A stretch of DNA of 64,000 nt from Sodiomyces alkalinus F11 (Eukaryota; Ascomycota; Sordariomycetes; Glomerellales; Plectosphaerellaceae). Position 1 is the stretch's first letter. Each line of letters starts with the position of its first letter. The DNA lies in the NCBI RefSeq assembly GCF_003711515.1, contig NW_021167082.1, positions 1,125,310 through 1,189,309 on the forward strand, read 5' to 3'. The notes beneath the pieces were generated by a model. It was not told where the DNA came from. It saw nothing but the letters and a program-made list of their open reading frames with translations, and did not search any database. A program made the position numbers and the translations under genes. Positions 1-12,695 of the stretch are shown one piece after another.

Positions 1-469
1 GGACTTCTCCGCCTCTCCCCTCGCATTTTTCTCTCGGGAGACGAGCCGTCGTTGCCGAAGACAGACTAAGAAAGGCGAATGCATGTCTTTGTTTTATGAC
101 AGACCCAGCCGGGTCAGCGAGAACTGTGGCTACCGTTCCCCAGAAGGGTCGAGGACGACCTCGTAAAACGAGACGTTGTGTCCTCCCGAGACGGCTTATA
201 CCGTGGTGGCTTCAGGCTCCCAATTAAGGCGAGTAATTGCCAACGTAAGAACAGGCCTGTGATACCTTTCCTGGTCATGTTGTCGGACATTTGGCAGGCA
301 CATCGGGACTGCGGCCCAGATCTGCTGACTGGCTAGCATCTGTCCGCCCCGAGATGGAATGCGATTTAACCAAGGAGGCCGAAGGCATCGAAACGGCAAC
401 CAGCAGGGTTTGACTGCGTGAGAAATCCCGGATCATCCGAGCCATTCAAGGTGCGGAGGCAACATCCTC
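1..469. other. Left-edge spacer, no gene seen
   Basis: This stretch lies downstream of the URM1 stop codon. The only open frame is about 67 codons and has no recognisable family signature or splice-site support. It probably holds the URM1 3' UTR and part of an intergenic region continuing beyond the window. Confidence 0.5.
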
Positions 470-1008
470 TTAACCCCCGTGAAGAGTCGAGACAAACAGG
501 ATGTGATCGCCATTCTTGAGCTCATACAGTTCTTCGCCCTCCAGCTCCCAGTCTGTATCGTTGATCAGAAGAAGGATGCCCGGTCGGCTATATGCTACTA
601 TTAGTCCGAAGTCTTGATTCTTCCTGATGCTTCTTGAACAATAATAACGAGACGAAATCCCCTAGCCCAGGGAAGGGAAATCGGCAAAGGAAGGGGGAGG
701 TGGCGTACATGTGGTCATCTAGGACGAACAATTCTTTGCGAGAATCCTTCATGAGGTTCTGGCATAGATAGCCCACGAGGAAGGCAATAGTGGCCGGTTT
801 TCCATCTTCGGCGACCGCAGGAACCGATACTTCGTACCGGCGCTGGTCGTCGAATAACATTTCAAGACCTCCCCTGTTACAGAGTCAGCGACAAGTCCGT
901 GTCAATGTGTCATTTGGGGTTCGTCTCTCACGAGAATTCGACAGTGAGGGAAATCTGGTTGTCGCTAGTGGCATTTGACGTTGGTTCACTTGATGTTTGG
1001 CCTGTCAT
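470..1008 (-). CDS. URM1: Ubiquitin-related modifier 1 (Urm1)
   Basis: Urm1 is a ubiquitin-like sulfur carrier. Its C-terminal glycine is thiocarboxylated by Uba4 and donates sulfur for 2-thiolation of wobble uridine in cytosolic tRNA; it can also be conjugated to proteins. Three exons, 932..1008, 709..873 and 470..587, join in frame to give 119 residues, a little longer than yeast Urm1. The body carries the family block GGLEMLF (residues 27-33), then [10 protein letters not shown] (82-91), and ends exactly at the diagnostic STLHGG, so the reactive C-terminal Gly-Gly is intact. Introns are 874..931 and 588..708, with GTGAGA and GTACGC donors. A short, non-conserved N-terminal extension precedes the beta-grasp fold. 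It is divergent from ELP2, whose product modifies the same tRNA base. Identification is firm; the start is the only in-frame ATG before an upstream stop. Confidence 0.95.
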
Positions 1009-1730
1009 GATGGATGATGCTAGGGGCCTTTCGGCTCGCTAATAATGTGCTAATGACGTGGTGAATCTGAAAGTGTATGTTCAGATTCAGATATATCCCG
1101 AGCTGTTAGATGCGCGGGACACTGGGGTTGTCCACCGGCTCAAGAGTCGTTCGAAAAATACAGCTGAAGAAAAGAGGGGCCCAAAAAGGTGAAGAAGCTA
1201 CTATATCGCGGGGCATGAAGTAGCTTGGTTGTAGTATACAATAAACGTACCGCTTGACACGGCCATTGTTCGTGGGCAAGGTACCGTGGTGTTCGAGTAC
1301 ACTCAGTACCTGTATCGGTGCTGACCGTTGCAGGCTTCTCCATACTTGCGTATGTACAGTGCTGTTAGGGTACTGTTAGCGGCTAGAAATATATTGGCAC
1401 AAAGTATCTGAACTACACTCTACTTCCGTACTCCATATCATGCTATGCCTACCAGGTACGTGCGAAGGGATGAAAATTCAACGTCAGATCCAAACCTCAC
1501 CGGCCGTGAACCAATCAACGAAAGGTCTCCTTTACAGCTTGAGAGTCATTCGATCAAGTCTCATGAAGAAGTACCTCGCCGAGTAAACGCTCTGATCAGT
1601 CACCCACCCTACCCTTCCTTGCCAGTTGAATGCCAGTTGAGTAGAGAGAGCGACCGAAATATTCCAAACTCCCCTAGTGGTCTTGGAATATTCCGTAAAC
1701 CCTCTACGCCCAATTTTTCTCTAAGCCGCT
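1009..1730. promoter_or_regulatory. Divergent URM1/ELP2 promoter region
   Basis: These 722 bp separate the two start codons and contain no convincing gene; the 103-codon frame at 1445..1756 has no family features and overlaps the ELP2 start. A CCAAT pentamer is visible at about 1511 on the ELP2 side. I see no GATAAG cluster of the kind found in the other divergent promoters of this window. Confidence 0.5.
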
Positions 1731-4350
1731 ATGACCGGTCCCCAGGTCCTCGCTGAGTACCTCTCCACCGGCGCCAACAGGCACACAGCGGTTGCTGATT
1801 GGAGTCAGTCGGGGGCTCTAGCCTTCGGTGCTGATTCTAACATTGCCGTGTGGTCTCCCTCGGTGAGTGTGCACCTCAAGTCAGTCCGTCTCTGGGCCAG
1901 CTCATCTGACAGGTGCCGCGATCAATTATCAAGGCGGAGAGCAACATCGGCATCACTGCGATCCTGAGCGGTCACAAGGATGTGGTGAAGGCCGTTAAGT
2001 TTCTCACTACTGGCAGTGATGACGGCGCTATCCTACTCAGTGGCTCTGATGATCGCACCCTGAAGCTTTGGTCACTGAGCTCCGATCTGAAAAGGGGTGT
2101 GTGCCTCCAGACCGCGAACGAGCACACATCCCCCATCAACTGTATAAGTGTTCTCAGACCTCGAGATCCATCTGCCCCGGTGCTTGTGGCTTCCGGTGCG
2201 GCAGACGCCACTATTAAGATCTGGTCTCTGAGCTCGAATCAACTACAGCTCCTACAAACAATCAAGCCGAACCCTAAGTTCCTTCCTCTTGCTCTTGCTC
2301 TGACGGCACTGGACAATGATGAGGATGTCTTCGTCTTGGCAGCCGCTGGCACTAGGGATACCATTCAGATTTTCCTGGCCGACGCAGCTGGAAAAGCAAC
2401 ACCCGAGTTCGCCCTGCAGGCGACTTTAACCGGTCATGAAGGTTGGATCAGGTCTTTGGACTTCACACGGGAGAGCGGCGACCCCCAGAGCGACCTTCTC
2501 CTTGCCTCGGCCAGTCAGGACAAGTACATCCGCCTATGGCGCTTTCACCGGGGCAGTGTCCTGCCTGCACTGGCCGCAGATGCGGACCCGTCGAGCGGCG
2601 CATACCTCCCTGGCAAGTCGCCGTCCAACAAGGCACATAAATTGCATTGCGCCGGCAAAGACTTCTCCGTCACCTTTGAGGCGCTGCTGCTGGGCCACGA
2701 GGATTGGATATACAATGCCAAGTGGTTTAACCATGGCCCTGGGAAGCTTCAGTTACTCTCCACCTCAGCCGACAACTCACTCGCCATCTGGGAAGCCGAA
2801 CCAGCATCCGGCATCTGGCTCAGCGTCGTCCGTCTGGGCGAGATAAGCAGGGAGAAGGGCGCGACCACGGCAACCGGCAGCATTGGTGGTTTCTGGACTG
2901 GCTTGTGGGGGCCAGACGGCAAGTCGGTGGCCTGCCTCGGCCGAACAGGAAGCTGGCGCCGCTGGGTTTACAATGGCGAACACGACGAGTGGCAGCCTGC
3001 CATTGCCATAAGCGGTCATACCAAGCCCGTAACGGGAATTTCGTGGTCGGGGAACGGAGACTACCTCGTGTCGACGAGCACAGACCAAACTACACGCCTC
3101 CACGGGCAGTGGAGAAGGGAACAGCGCCAAACTTGGCACGAGATGTCGCGGCCGCAGATCCATGGCTATGATCTGAATTGCATCGACACCCTTGGTCCTT
3201 CTCAGTTCGTCTCGGGTGCCGACGAGAAGCTGATGCGGGTCTTTAGCAAACCGAGAGCGGTAGCCAAGATGCTGAGCAGACTGAGCGGCTCGAGCGACGC
3301 CGCCGCCGCCGAGCTACCTGATGGCGCAAATATGCCTGTCCTTGGCCTATCGAACAAGGCCATTGATGCTGTGGAGGACGATGTCGAAGTCCAGCCTGAT
3401 AACCCCCACGATCGAGACTCGGTTGATCCGGCATCTATCGTGCGAAAGTCGGCGCTGGAAATCGACCGCCCGCCGTTCGAGGAGAGTCTTTCCCGCCACA
3501 CACTCTGGCCCGAGATTGAGAAACTGTACGGCCATGGATATGAGCTCTCATGCCTGGCGGCGAGCCATGACGGTAAACTTATCGCCAGCGCCTGCAAGGC
3601 AAGCTCGCTAAACCACGCCGTCATAAGAATCTTCGAGACAGAACGCTGGACAGAGGTCAAGCCACCTCTCCAAGCGCACAACCTCACAGTAACACGACTT
3701 CGGTTCTCCCCGGATGATAAATATCTCCTCAGCGTCGGACGGGACCGTCAGTGGGCCGTATTCGGGCGCGACACCAACGATCTTCTGAAATACGAGCTAG
3801 TCCAAAGCAATCCGAAGGGTCACAGTCGGATGATATTGGATGCGGCGTGGGCCCCTTGCGAGCAAGGTCGCGTCTTTGTGACGGCCGGCCGAGACAAGCG
3901 TGTCAAGATCTGGGGCTCGAGACCATATGACGCTGGCGGTAAGGTTAACTTTACGCAACAGGCGGAAATCACCTGCGACACCCCCGTCACCGCCGTAGAT
4001 TTCCTTGGACACTCAGTTCCCCAAGGCGGCGTCGTCCTAGCATTGGGCACGGAGGCCGGCCGAGTATCTCTCTATAGCGTGACGTTTGCTTCTGGAGACA
4101 CACAGGCTTCCCGAATCCTCCAACTACCAGATGAGTGCGATTCCCCCCTTTCCCCCTTGCACCGACATGCGGATACTAACCCGCGACTAGTCTCTGTCTC
4201 CCCAAACCGGTCTCGCAACTGGCATGGCGCCCAAGCCGCGGCGTGGAAGAAAACAACGAGAAACGGACGCAAGAGCTCGCCATTGCGGGAGAGGATAGTT
4301 CCCTCAGGATATACCGTTTCCTTGACTTGGAAACTGTTGGGTCCAGGTGA
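1731..4350 (+). CDS. ELP2: Elongator complex protein 2 (Elp2), WD40 scaffold
   Basis: Elp2 is the WD40 scaffold of the Elp1-Elp2-Elp3 subcomplex, which installs the 5-carboxymethyl group at wobble uridine of cytosolic tRNAs. Exons 1731..1862, 1913..4134 and 4191..4350 give 837 residues. Recurrent WD units are visible from about residue 50, for example LSGSDDRTLKLWSL, LASASQDKYIRLWRF, LVSTSTDQTTRLHG and VTAGRDKRVKIWG, consistent with the double seven-bladed propeller of the family. The second intron (4135..4190) has a classic CTAAC branch point and CTAG acceptor. Splicing it replaces a meaningless read-through tail with LCLPKPVSQLAWRP and ends with ELAIAGEDSSLRIYRF, which matches the family C-terminus. 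The first intron is 1863..1912. It is convergent with the serine palmitoyltransferase small-subunit gene. Confidence 0.93.
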
Positions 4351-4717
4351 TGAGCCTACAAGGGGGTCTTTACCCTTGTGAAAGGATAGGGTATTATTAG
4401 GATTATGTTGGTATGACTAGAAAGACTCCAGCCGCCTGCCTTTCTTTACGGCATCGTACCGTGCCATGAGAGAAGAACCAACCAAAACGCCGCCGCCGCC
4501 CGAAGGATCATTCCAGGCGGGCTATGCCGTCCTCGGCTCCAACAACCGGGACTCTATATCGTATTCGTCCATTCGTACATCCACCTCGTATGCATGTTTC
4601 TCTTCCCTCACCAGTGGTAGTGTTTATGCAGCACCAGTCCTATCTCTTTGAAGCCCATGGAGCGAGCACGCAGGACCATGAAGAAGCGAGTCTCTTCGAC
4701 GGAAATTCTCCCGTATT
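4351..4717. other. Convergent 3' spacer, ELP2 / sphingolipid gene
   Basis: This 367 bp spacer lies between the stop codons of two convergent genes. It probably holds both 3' UTRs; no coding or RNA feature is supported. Confidence 0.5.
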
Positions 4718-5198
4718 TCAAAGTTCCCGCGCAACAGTCTCAGCCGCATCAGCAGCCAGTCCCGCAGCAGCCGTGGTAGCCGAGGCGATCTGCTGCAGCG
4801 CACTATCGGCCGCGCCCTTGGTCAGCTCCACGACGTCGACGTTTTCGCCGTGCATGTAGAACCACGCGCGGCCGACGATAAAGGCGAGGTGCTGCGGGAG
4901 GTAGAGGACAGTAGCAATGAACGTAAGTCCGGCGAGGAGGAAGACGATGGTGTCTCCGAGGCAAAACAGGCGATAAGTCAGCGGGAGGTTTCCATGGCGG
5001 CCCGTAAAATAGAGTAAGAGGCAAGGAGGAAAGGGAGGTCCTTTTACTCCCGTTGCAACTCAAACTAGGGGGGTACAAGAGGAGGAACATACACATGAAG
5101 AACTTCTCCCATGGTGTGAACATGTAGACGGTGTATGTGACCTCGAACTGGTACTGCTTGAGGTGCAGCCAGCGGCCGAACGACGAGAGCATGGACAT
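4718..5198 (-). CDS. Serine palmitoyltransferase small subunit-like (ssSPT/Tsc3 type)
   Basis: This small ER membrane protein resembles the small activating subunits of serine palmitoyltransferase, which stimulate the first step of sphingolipid synthesis. Exons 5093..5198 and 4718..4953 encode 113 residues; the intron has a GTATGT donor, CTGAC branch point and GGAG acceptor. Residues 8-35 read FGRWLHLKQYQFEVTYTVYM followed by FTPWEKFFM. The tryptophan-rich entry and the aromatic-Thr-Pro-Trp-Glu-Lys motif are the family hallmark. After the splice come a hydrophobic segment (about 37-55), a second LPQHLAFIVGRAWFYM block, and an Ala-rich amphipathic tail. The family match is by motif rather than full-length comparison, so the sphingolipid role is inferred. 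It shares a 463 bp divergent promoter with the mitochondrial release-factor-like gene. Confidence 0.8.
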
Positions 5199-5661
5199 GG
5201 CGGGCGGCTTCTTAGGGCTTCGAGATCGAACGGGCAGGCAGTTCCGCCTGTACGGAGGCGGCCGGTGGATATTATATCAGCTGAGTATAGGAAATAAGCC
5301 GTGCAGATGAGTATAGGGTATCGGTTGTGGTGCTGTAATAAGAAACTGGCGAGGTAAGTTCGCGTCGCGGAATTCGTCAGGTTCGGAACATGCAATGAAA
5401 GGGGCTCTCACTGGATACTGTCCGGATGTAGCGGACGTGGCTTAGCCAGGATAAATGAGAAGTGGCTTGTGACTTAGCTTTTAACTTGGAAGGTTGTGAT
5501 TGGAGAACATAGCACTTCGTGGCGTCCAATGCCACCAATGTCATGTGGCGCAAGAAGGCCCCGAAACCTCTTCGGTGAACGAAGGTACGAAGGGGGGGGG
5601 CTACGTCCATACCTGGACCCAAGTTCAACTCGACGAAAGTGACCATGGCCCGAAGCACGAC
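5199..5661. promoter_or_regulatory. Divergent promoter, ssSPT-like / mitochondrial rescue factor
   Basis: These 463 bp separate the two start codons. On the plus strand the release-factor frame stays open back to an ATG at 5500, so part of the region could be translated if that start is used. A short G-run sits near 5591. No specific operator is recognised. Confidence 0.45.
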
Positions 5662-6331
5662 ATGAGCTCCCTCGCCCGCCACTTCCAAAAAGCCATCCAT
5701 GGAACCTTCGACTTTCCTAGAGCCGCTGCGTCCCTGCAGCTGGCGCCATTCAGCACCTCGGCACTCGCGTTGAAGCAGATGCCTCCCCGTCCCAAGCCGC
5801 CCCCAGACCACGAGCTCGAGGAGTCGTACTTAAAAGGCAGCGGCCCGGGCGGTCAGAAGATTGTATGCATGCACCATTCACGATCTTTGTTTGTCTTTTG
5901 CATCATCCCAATTCTAATGACCAAATCAATACTTTCTTTCCCTCATTACTAACATCCTTTGTTTGGACGCACTTCAGAACAAAACTAGCTCTGCGGTCCA
6001 ACTGAAGCATATCCCCACCGGCATCGTCGTCAAGTCCCAGGCTACGCGCTCCCGCTCCCAGAACCGTAAGATCGCACGGCAGGTTCTCGCAGACAAGCTT
6101 GATGTTATGTTCAGTGGCGAGCAGAGTCGCTCTGCCATTGTGGGAGAAGTGAAACGCAAGAAGGCGGCCAGCGCGGCCAAAAAGAGCAGGCGCAAATACA
6201 GGAAACTCGAGGGGGCGGAAGAGGCCCCGGCTGGAGATGCGAAAGACCCTGAAGCCGCCGTGCCAACCGATGGTGATTCGGATAAGGGGGACCCGCATAC
6301 TAAGGGGCCGGCCGACTCCAGCAAGTCTTGA
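5662..6331 (+). CDS. Mitochondrial release-factor-like protein with GGQ domain
   Basis: This protein belongs to the RF-1 domain family that hydrolyses peptidyl-tRNA on mitochondrial ribosomes, of the mtRF-R/C12orf65 and Pth4 type used to rescue stalled ribosomes. Exons 5662..5862 and 5978..6331 give 184 residues. The catalytic GSGPGGQKI motif spans the splice site at about residues 59-68, with Gly-Gly-Gln intact. It is followed by [28 protein letters not shown] and a long Lys/Arg-rich tail, as expected of a ribosome-binding C-terminus. The first 35 residues, ending near FSTSAL, look like a mitochondrial presequence with a processing site. There are no codon-recognition domains, so it is not a canonical mtRF1. 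The frame is open upstream to an ATG at 5500; the 5662 start was chosen because it leaves the presequence at the N-terminus. Confidence 0.88.
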
Positions 6332-6846
6332 GAAACCGGGCTGGCATCTCTGACTTCTCGATCAATTCGACGGGTTTATGTCAACGACCTCCACATCAAA
6401 TTGAATTTTTAATGGCTACTTTAGAACAGACTTCTATAGGGCATACTAGTAATCATGGCAGAAGAGCGGGAAAAGAGCCGATAACTAAGATAGCCGCAAG
6501 AGCTAAGAATAGCTGCAAAGCAAAGTGTATTGGATATTCAGCCTTGGGAGACGAGTCCACTTTTAACCGTGTAAAGTGCACCCTGCTACATAATACGGAC
6601 CATATCGTCTGGGAGAAACGCCGACCCCAACTTTTTGACCTCGTCAAAAACTTTTCGTAGATGCGAGACCTGCCTGTGACGAGAGCGCAGTGATGGTGGC
6701 TCTGTACCGGCCGCGGCCTCTGTGGAATCGGCGCAATATTGCGGGAATGATGGGAGTACAGGTTCGGATGTTGCGTGCTTTGACGGTAGCGTTAGACGCC
6801 GAAGACTGGGATCCCAAGGAGAAGAACGGCTTCATAGATACGTACC
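6332..6846. other. Convergent 3' spacer, rescue factor / actin
   Basis: This 515 bp interval contains only short chance frames on both strands. It should hold the 3' UTRs of the flanking convergent genes, and actin typically has a long 3' UTR. No RNA gene or repeat is seen. Confidence 0.5.
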
Positions 6847-8471
<1,625 letters not shown>

Positions 8472-10457
8472 TGTGAATTACGTAGTTTGTGTTGGGGTTG
8501 TGGAAATGGGGGTTGGGGAAGAGCCAAAAGAGAGCTGATGAAAATAAGGTCAGCAAGACACAGTCCGCGGGATTAGTAGAATCAAACAAATCTGTACCGA
8601 CAGTGAAGTTGCTGAGTAGGGGAGAGAGGGCCAAGGTGGATGGGGAGGTGGTGAAAGGAAAGGTTGGTTTATGGGGAGAGTGGAAAGCGGTCGAGGCGCA
8701 CGCACCTGGGCTGTGGGTAAAGTTGGCGGAGGGGGAAAAGGGTAAGTGCGAGGTGGAGGAGTGGGCAGGAATTGGGATTACCTTATTATGTTGCTGCCTT
8801 TTCGCTTTCGCTGTCTCCTGGCCAGACACTGGAGGGTGCGGCTTATTGCGGTGGGGGCGTCCACGGGCAAGGCGGTGCGCAGCTAAACGTCGCGGTGCGC
8901 CACACCAGGGGATTCACTTACCGCATTTAGGGTAGGTCCACCGAACATTGGCCACACTCGAGAACGATGTAAGTATTGGACTACCTAAGGTACGGACGTA
9001 CGGGCTCGCATACCTTATCTTACGTATTCGTCCTACAAAGCCGCGATGGTGGTTCAAAGTTCGGGTAAGGTTCTTCAACAGGCATCTGGAATGAAGACTG
9101 GCGTGGCAGGTAAAAGGGTGTGCCAAATGCAGGGCCCCCAATCCGTTACTTGGCCGTTCCATCCTCTACGTTAGGCTTCATGTTGGATGTTGGATATTCG
9201 GCGTACTACCTAATACTTTCGTAGTTACAATAGTGGACTTCAACTTCTCCTGCAACCGTAGGTTCTACCGGCACCTGACCACGAGACACGTATACGCGTA
9301 CGTGGAAACTTGCCCATACAACTATCGCAGGTGCGTCATGGTTGGCCCGACAAGAATCGACATCGCTCCGTGCTATCATCTCGTCAGATGTTTCGTCCAA
9401 GTTGCGGACCGCTAGGCATCAGGATCGGAGCATTTGTAATGTTAGGCACCATGCGTTTGACTTGCCTACTCCGTATCTGCAAGGCTGCCATGATGTCGAC
9501 CTCGTCCACCATGCGACTCGCTCACTTCTGACCGCGCATTGCGGCGGGGGTTTCCCGTCGACCTGTAAAAGCCTGCATCATTGATCGCGGAGTCCCGGCC
9601 TTGTCATTCCGTCGCCGGCATCCCTCTGGAAATCCTTCCAGGTCCACGCCGCGTCAATCAGCAACAAGCGTTCCAGTAAACAGGTCAATTCACGTGCTAA
9701 TGTTCTTTCATACCGTTGGAGTCTAGATAATTATGGCATAATTATGGCGTTAGCTACCTCGTAGTGACGTGCCTACTAGAAACAGTAATGAGGGGTACTT
9801 TTATATGCATGGTGGGGTAATTCATCGGCATTTTTGCAGTGATTCTCAGAGGAGGCGCCTCAGATCTGCCATCATCAATCAGTCTGCATGTCGGTAGACG
9901 TTAACCTCTTATTCCGAGTCCTCATAATATCCGCAATGGACGTTGCTCAACGAAGTATTCGGGGCATCGCACATGTTCATTATTAAACCCCTGCAGAGGT
10001 CAAGGGTACCTTAATCTCAACAACTTCTACCAAGAAAAATGGCCAAAGCTCCTAATAATTTCTCCCACGTCCCTGGCTCCAACTCCATCACGTGATAGTG
10101 CCACTATTCCTGTTTTGTCATCATTTCTTCTTGAAGCTTCCAGAAAAGGCAGCGAAGCCCAGGTCATCAAAAGGAGGAGAAAAAAAAAGTGATTGGGAAT
10201 TGAGGTGAATATCACCGTTCAAGAACATTTATACTCAACATCCGAAAAATCAAAAAAAGACGTTTTGTGTTTAGACAAGAAAACAAATATCAAGTTCTCG
10301 TATTGAATTCTTTCTTGTCCAGAAAGGCTCGGGAAGAGAAAGATTGAACACCAACAGCCAATCCTTTACACAGGGGTCATTATTCGAAGCTGGAAAGATC
10401 CGTGCTGTCATAATACGCCTCACGTCACAAAACTCAAAAGTCAACAGTTCGCCAAGC
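8472..10457. promoter_or_regulatory. Long actin / FES1 divergent spacer
   Basis: This spacer of nearly 2 kb lies between the start codons of actin and FES1. The actin-proximal 450 bp are pyrimidine-rich on the actin strand, as in the leader and promoter of highly expressed fungal genes. The 148-codon plus-strand frame at 8489..8935 is the mirror of that tract and not a gene. CTACCTAAGG/TACGTACG-type palindromic words occur near 8980-9010. A heat-shock element lies at 10128..10145. I see no further gene. Confidence 0.5.
10128..10145 (+). promoter_or_regulatory. Heat-shock element upstream of FES1
   Basis: The sequence follows TTCnnGAAnnTTCnnGAA without a mismatch: four alternating 5-bp units, which is the high-affinity binding site of the Hsf1 trimer. 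It lies 312 bp upstream of the FES1 start codon. Because FES1 encodes an Hsp70 exchange factor, Hsf1 control is functionally sensible; the position and direction of effect are inferred. Confidence 0.75.
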
Positions 10458-11081
10458 ATGGACAAAAACCTCAGTCAGCTCCTCAAATGGGGCATTGAAA
10501 ACCAAGAGAGGGGAGAAAACGCCGAGGCCCGACCAGCCAGCAATCTCAACCCAGAAGTCATCGCCTCCCTGTTCGGCGGACCGTCAGAGGCCGACCTCAT
10601 GAAGGCCGCCATGGAGACCATCCACGACCCGGAGGTGGCGCTCGAGAACAAGCTCATCGCCTTCGACAACTTTGAGCAGCTCATCGAGTCTCTGGACAAC
10701 GCGAACAACATTGCCAACCTCTCGCTCTGGACACCCCTCCTCGACTGCCTCGACCATGAGCACGCCGAGATGCGCCGCATGGCTGCCTGGTGCGTGGGCA
10801 CCGCCGTGCAGAACAACGTCCCCACCCAGGAGCGTCTGCTCGCCATGGGCGGCGTGCCGCGTCTCATCACCCTCGCGACACGTCCCGAAGAGGAAGAGCC
10901 CGTCCGCCGCAAGGCGATCTACGCCATCAGCTCCGCGGTGCGAAACTATCAGCCTGCCATGGACGTTTGCACGGACGAGCTGGCAAACCAGGGGTTTTCT
11001 GGGAGTAAGATAGATTCGCAGGACATGGATGCTGTGGATGAGGTGATGAACTTCCTCAAAGCCAAGGTTGCGAAGGCTTGA
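10458..11081 (+). CDS. FES1: Hsp70 nucleotide exchange factor Fes1
   Basis: Fes1, the fungal HspBP1 relative, promotes ADP release from cytosolic Hsp70 and directs misfolded clients to degradation. The single-exon frame encodes 207 residues, close to the usual length. It opens with MDKNLSQLLKWGIENQ, the conserved N-terminal segment, and continues with armadillo-like helices containing DCLDHEHAEMRRMAAWCVGTA, AVQNNVPTQE and the repeat PVRRKAIYAISSAVRNYQPA. The C-terminus ends with a short amphipathic helix. The ATG at 10458 is chosen because it begins this conserved segment; the frame is open further upstream to 10344, but that stretch is not family-like. A perfect heat-shock element sits upstream. 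It is convergent with uL5m. Confidence 0.94.
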   Translation: MDKNLSQLLKWGIENQERGENAEARPASNLNPEVIASLFGGPSEADLMKAAMETIHDPEVALENKLIAFDNFEQLIESLDNANNIANLSLWTPLLDCLDHEHAEMRRMAAWCVGTAVQNNVPTQERLLAMGGVPRLITLATRPEEEEPVRRKAIYAISSAVRNYQPAMDVCTDELANQGFSGSKIDSQDMDAVDEVMNFLKAKVAKA

Positions 11082-11429
11082 TTTGACACGGTTTTCTTTG
11101 CGTTACGGGAACTTTAGGGGACTCGAACCGGGACGGGTCAACTTGGTATCAACACGGGACGGCGTTTGGTTTCATGACATGACTTGGGAGTTACTCGCAT
11201 GAGGACTGAAGATATGGCTTACGATTGGGTTATAGAGACGGGGATGAATAAAGAAAACCGAATAAATTTGCGGATTTTTAATTTGGCTCTTTCATGCACA
11301 ATATATAAAATCCATCCTTGCTTTCCAGTTGTCTCAAATGAAAGTGTGATGGTACAATTCGCGATGTACACGGACGTCTCTATGTGTGTAATGTACAGGG
11401 GAAGCATGTCAAAATACATGGTGAGAAGC
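11082..11429. other. Convergent 3' spacer, FES1 / uL5m
   Basis: This 348 bp interval lies between two convergent stop codons and is presumed to be 3' UTR. It includes a chance box-B-like word on the minus strand near 11110-11125 that does not fold into a tRNA T-arm. Confidence 0.5.
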
Positions 11430-12695
11430 TCAGTGCCGGACCTTGCCATAGAAGGGGAGCCCAAGAGCCTGAAGCAGAAGCCTCGCATGCCTGTCTGACG
11501 TTGCCGTGGTTTGGATCGCAATCCGGCAACCTGGAACGAGCTATGAACCTTGTCAGTAACTTGGACAGAAAAGACAATCTAACCAGGAAAATGCCAAGCA
11601 GGCAGCCAGGAAAGGAAAAGAGGAGAAGGATGGAAAAAGAAGAAAAAAATCACTTACTCGAGCTGGGTAGAGGTCCCAGTTGACGGCGAGCTCGGGGAAC
11701 CAAGCCATGTCCTCGGGCCGCAAGCCGATGCCCAAGTTGCCGTTGCCGTCACCCGTGGTCGCCTTCACGCCAGGCCACTCCTTGATTTTAGGCAGCACGA
11801 TGTGGATGAGCTTGTCCACAAACTCGTACGCCTGGTTGCCGTACATGGTCGTCTTAATGCCGACACGGTCCCCTTCCTTGACCTTCCACTGCGTCACGCT
11901 GTCCTTCATGCGCACCGTCGTGGGGGTGTTGCCGCTGATGGCCTGGATGACGGAACGGGCCACAGGGAGCATGATGGGCAGTTTCGCGGCCTGGCCCATG
12001 AACGCGGAAACGGAGACGGCCTTGATCTCAGGGATGTGGCGGAAGTTGATCTCTCTCTCGAGCAGGTCGAGAGCGGAGGCACCCCTGGGGCCTCGGCGGG
12101 GACGGTTCTTGTGGTATGGCGACGAGTCGTCCCACTCCCGCAACCGCTCGGGTGTTGGGGTTTCTGGCGTTCCGGGCACTTTGTGACTGTAAGCGAGGGT
12201 CATGAGGTCGGATGCGATGGTCGAGTCAAAGGTCTGCTTGAGGCGGGGGTGATTGAACGGGCCGGGAACGAAGTTTCGCGCTGTCGGGTCGGAGGAGGGC
12301 GGCGACTGAATAGGGTGCAACGGACCACGATCGTACTTGGGAGGGTGGTATTGGAATCTGTTTTTCGTTTTTCGTTACGTTAGTTGGGGCTTTTGGTCTC
12401 TGGGTGACTTCTGCAGGGTATGTATGGATTGTTTAGAAATGATCAGCTTTTACCTCTTGCCGGGAAGTTCCTGTGGTCTCTCTGCGACACGCTGGGCCGT
12501 ATCAAATGCTTGTACAATGGCATCGTCAGGCCCCGGGACGACGAACGAGCTGGATTCGAGATCCGACAGCTCAGGGTCTCCAGCTTCTGACGAGGTCCAT
12601 CGTCGGGCCACTGTCTGGAGCTGTCTTGGCCTCCATAAAGATCTTTGTGCCCTAATCGTCCGGGCTATCCGAGTTCCCTCACGCATAGTAGCCAT
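11430..12695 (-). CDS. Mitochondrial ribosomal protein uL5m (MRPL7)
   Basis: This is the large-subunit mitochondrial ribosomal protein of the uL5 family, which in the ribosome sits near the central protuberance. Exons 12454..12695, 11658..12357 and 11430..11540 give 350 residues. The first about 75 residues are Arg-rich and form a mitochondrial targeting sequence plus linker. Core uL5 signatures follow: INFRHIPEIKAVSVS, the GDRVGIKTTMYGNQAYEFVDKL block, GNLGIGLRPEDMAWFPEL, and NWDLYPAR joined across the last intron to LVPGCRIAIQTTATSD, ending ALGLPFYGKVRH. Splicing the last intron (11541..11657) restores the conserved C-terminal strand, and the first intron (12358..12453) joins the leader in frame. 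It is convergent with FES1 and transcribed away from a 2.2 kb gene-poor interval. Confidence 0.93.

Noticed and set aside
4135..4381. Read-through C-terminus of ELP2 ending at 4381
   Set aside because: A 56 bp intron with a clear branch point gives the conserved Elp2 end, whereas the read-through tail has no family similarity.
5500..5661. N-terminal extension of the mitochondrial rescue factor from ATG 5500
   Set aside because: The extension is acidic and not like a presequence; starting at 5662 leaves a normal targeting peptide. A transcript start would settle it.
8489..8935. 148-codon plus-strand frame upstream of actin
   Set aside because: It is the reverse of a pyrimidine-rich promoter tract; Lys/Glu/Gly-rich with no domain.
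11100..11140. Possible tRNA box B (GGTTCGAGTCC on minus strand)
   Set aside because: The flanking bases cannot form the five-pair T-stem, and no A box or acceptor stem is found at the right distance.
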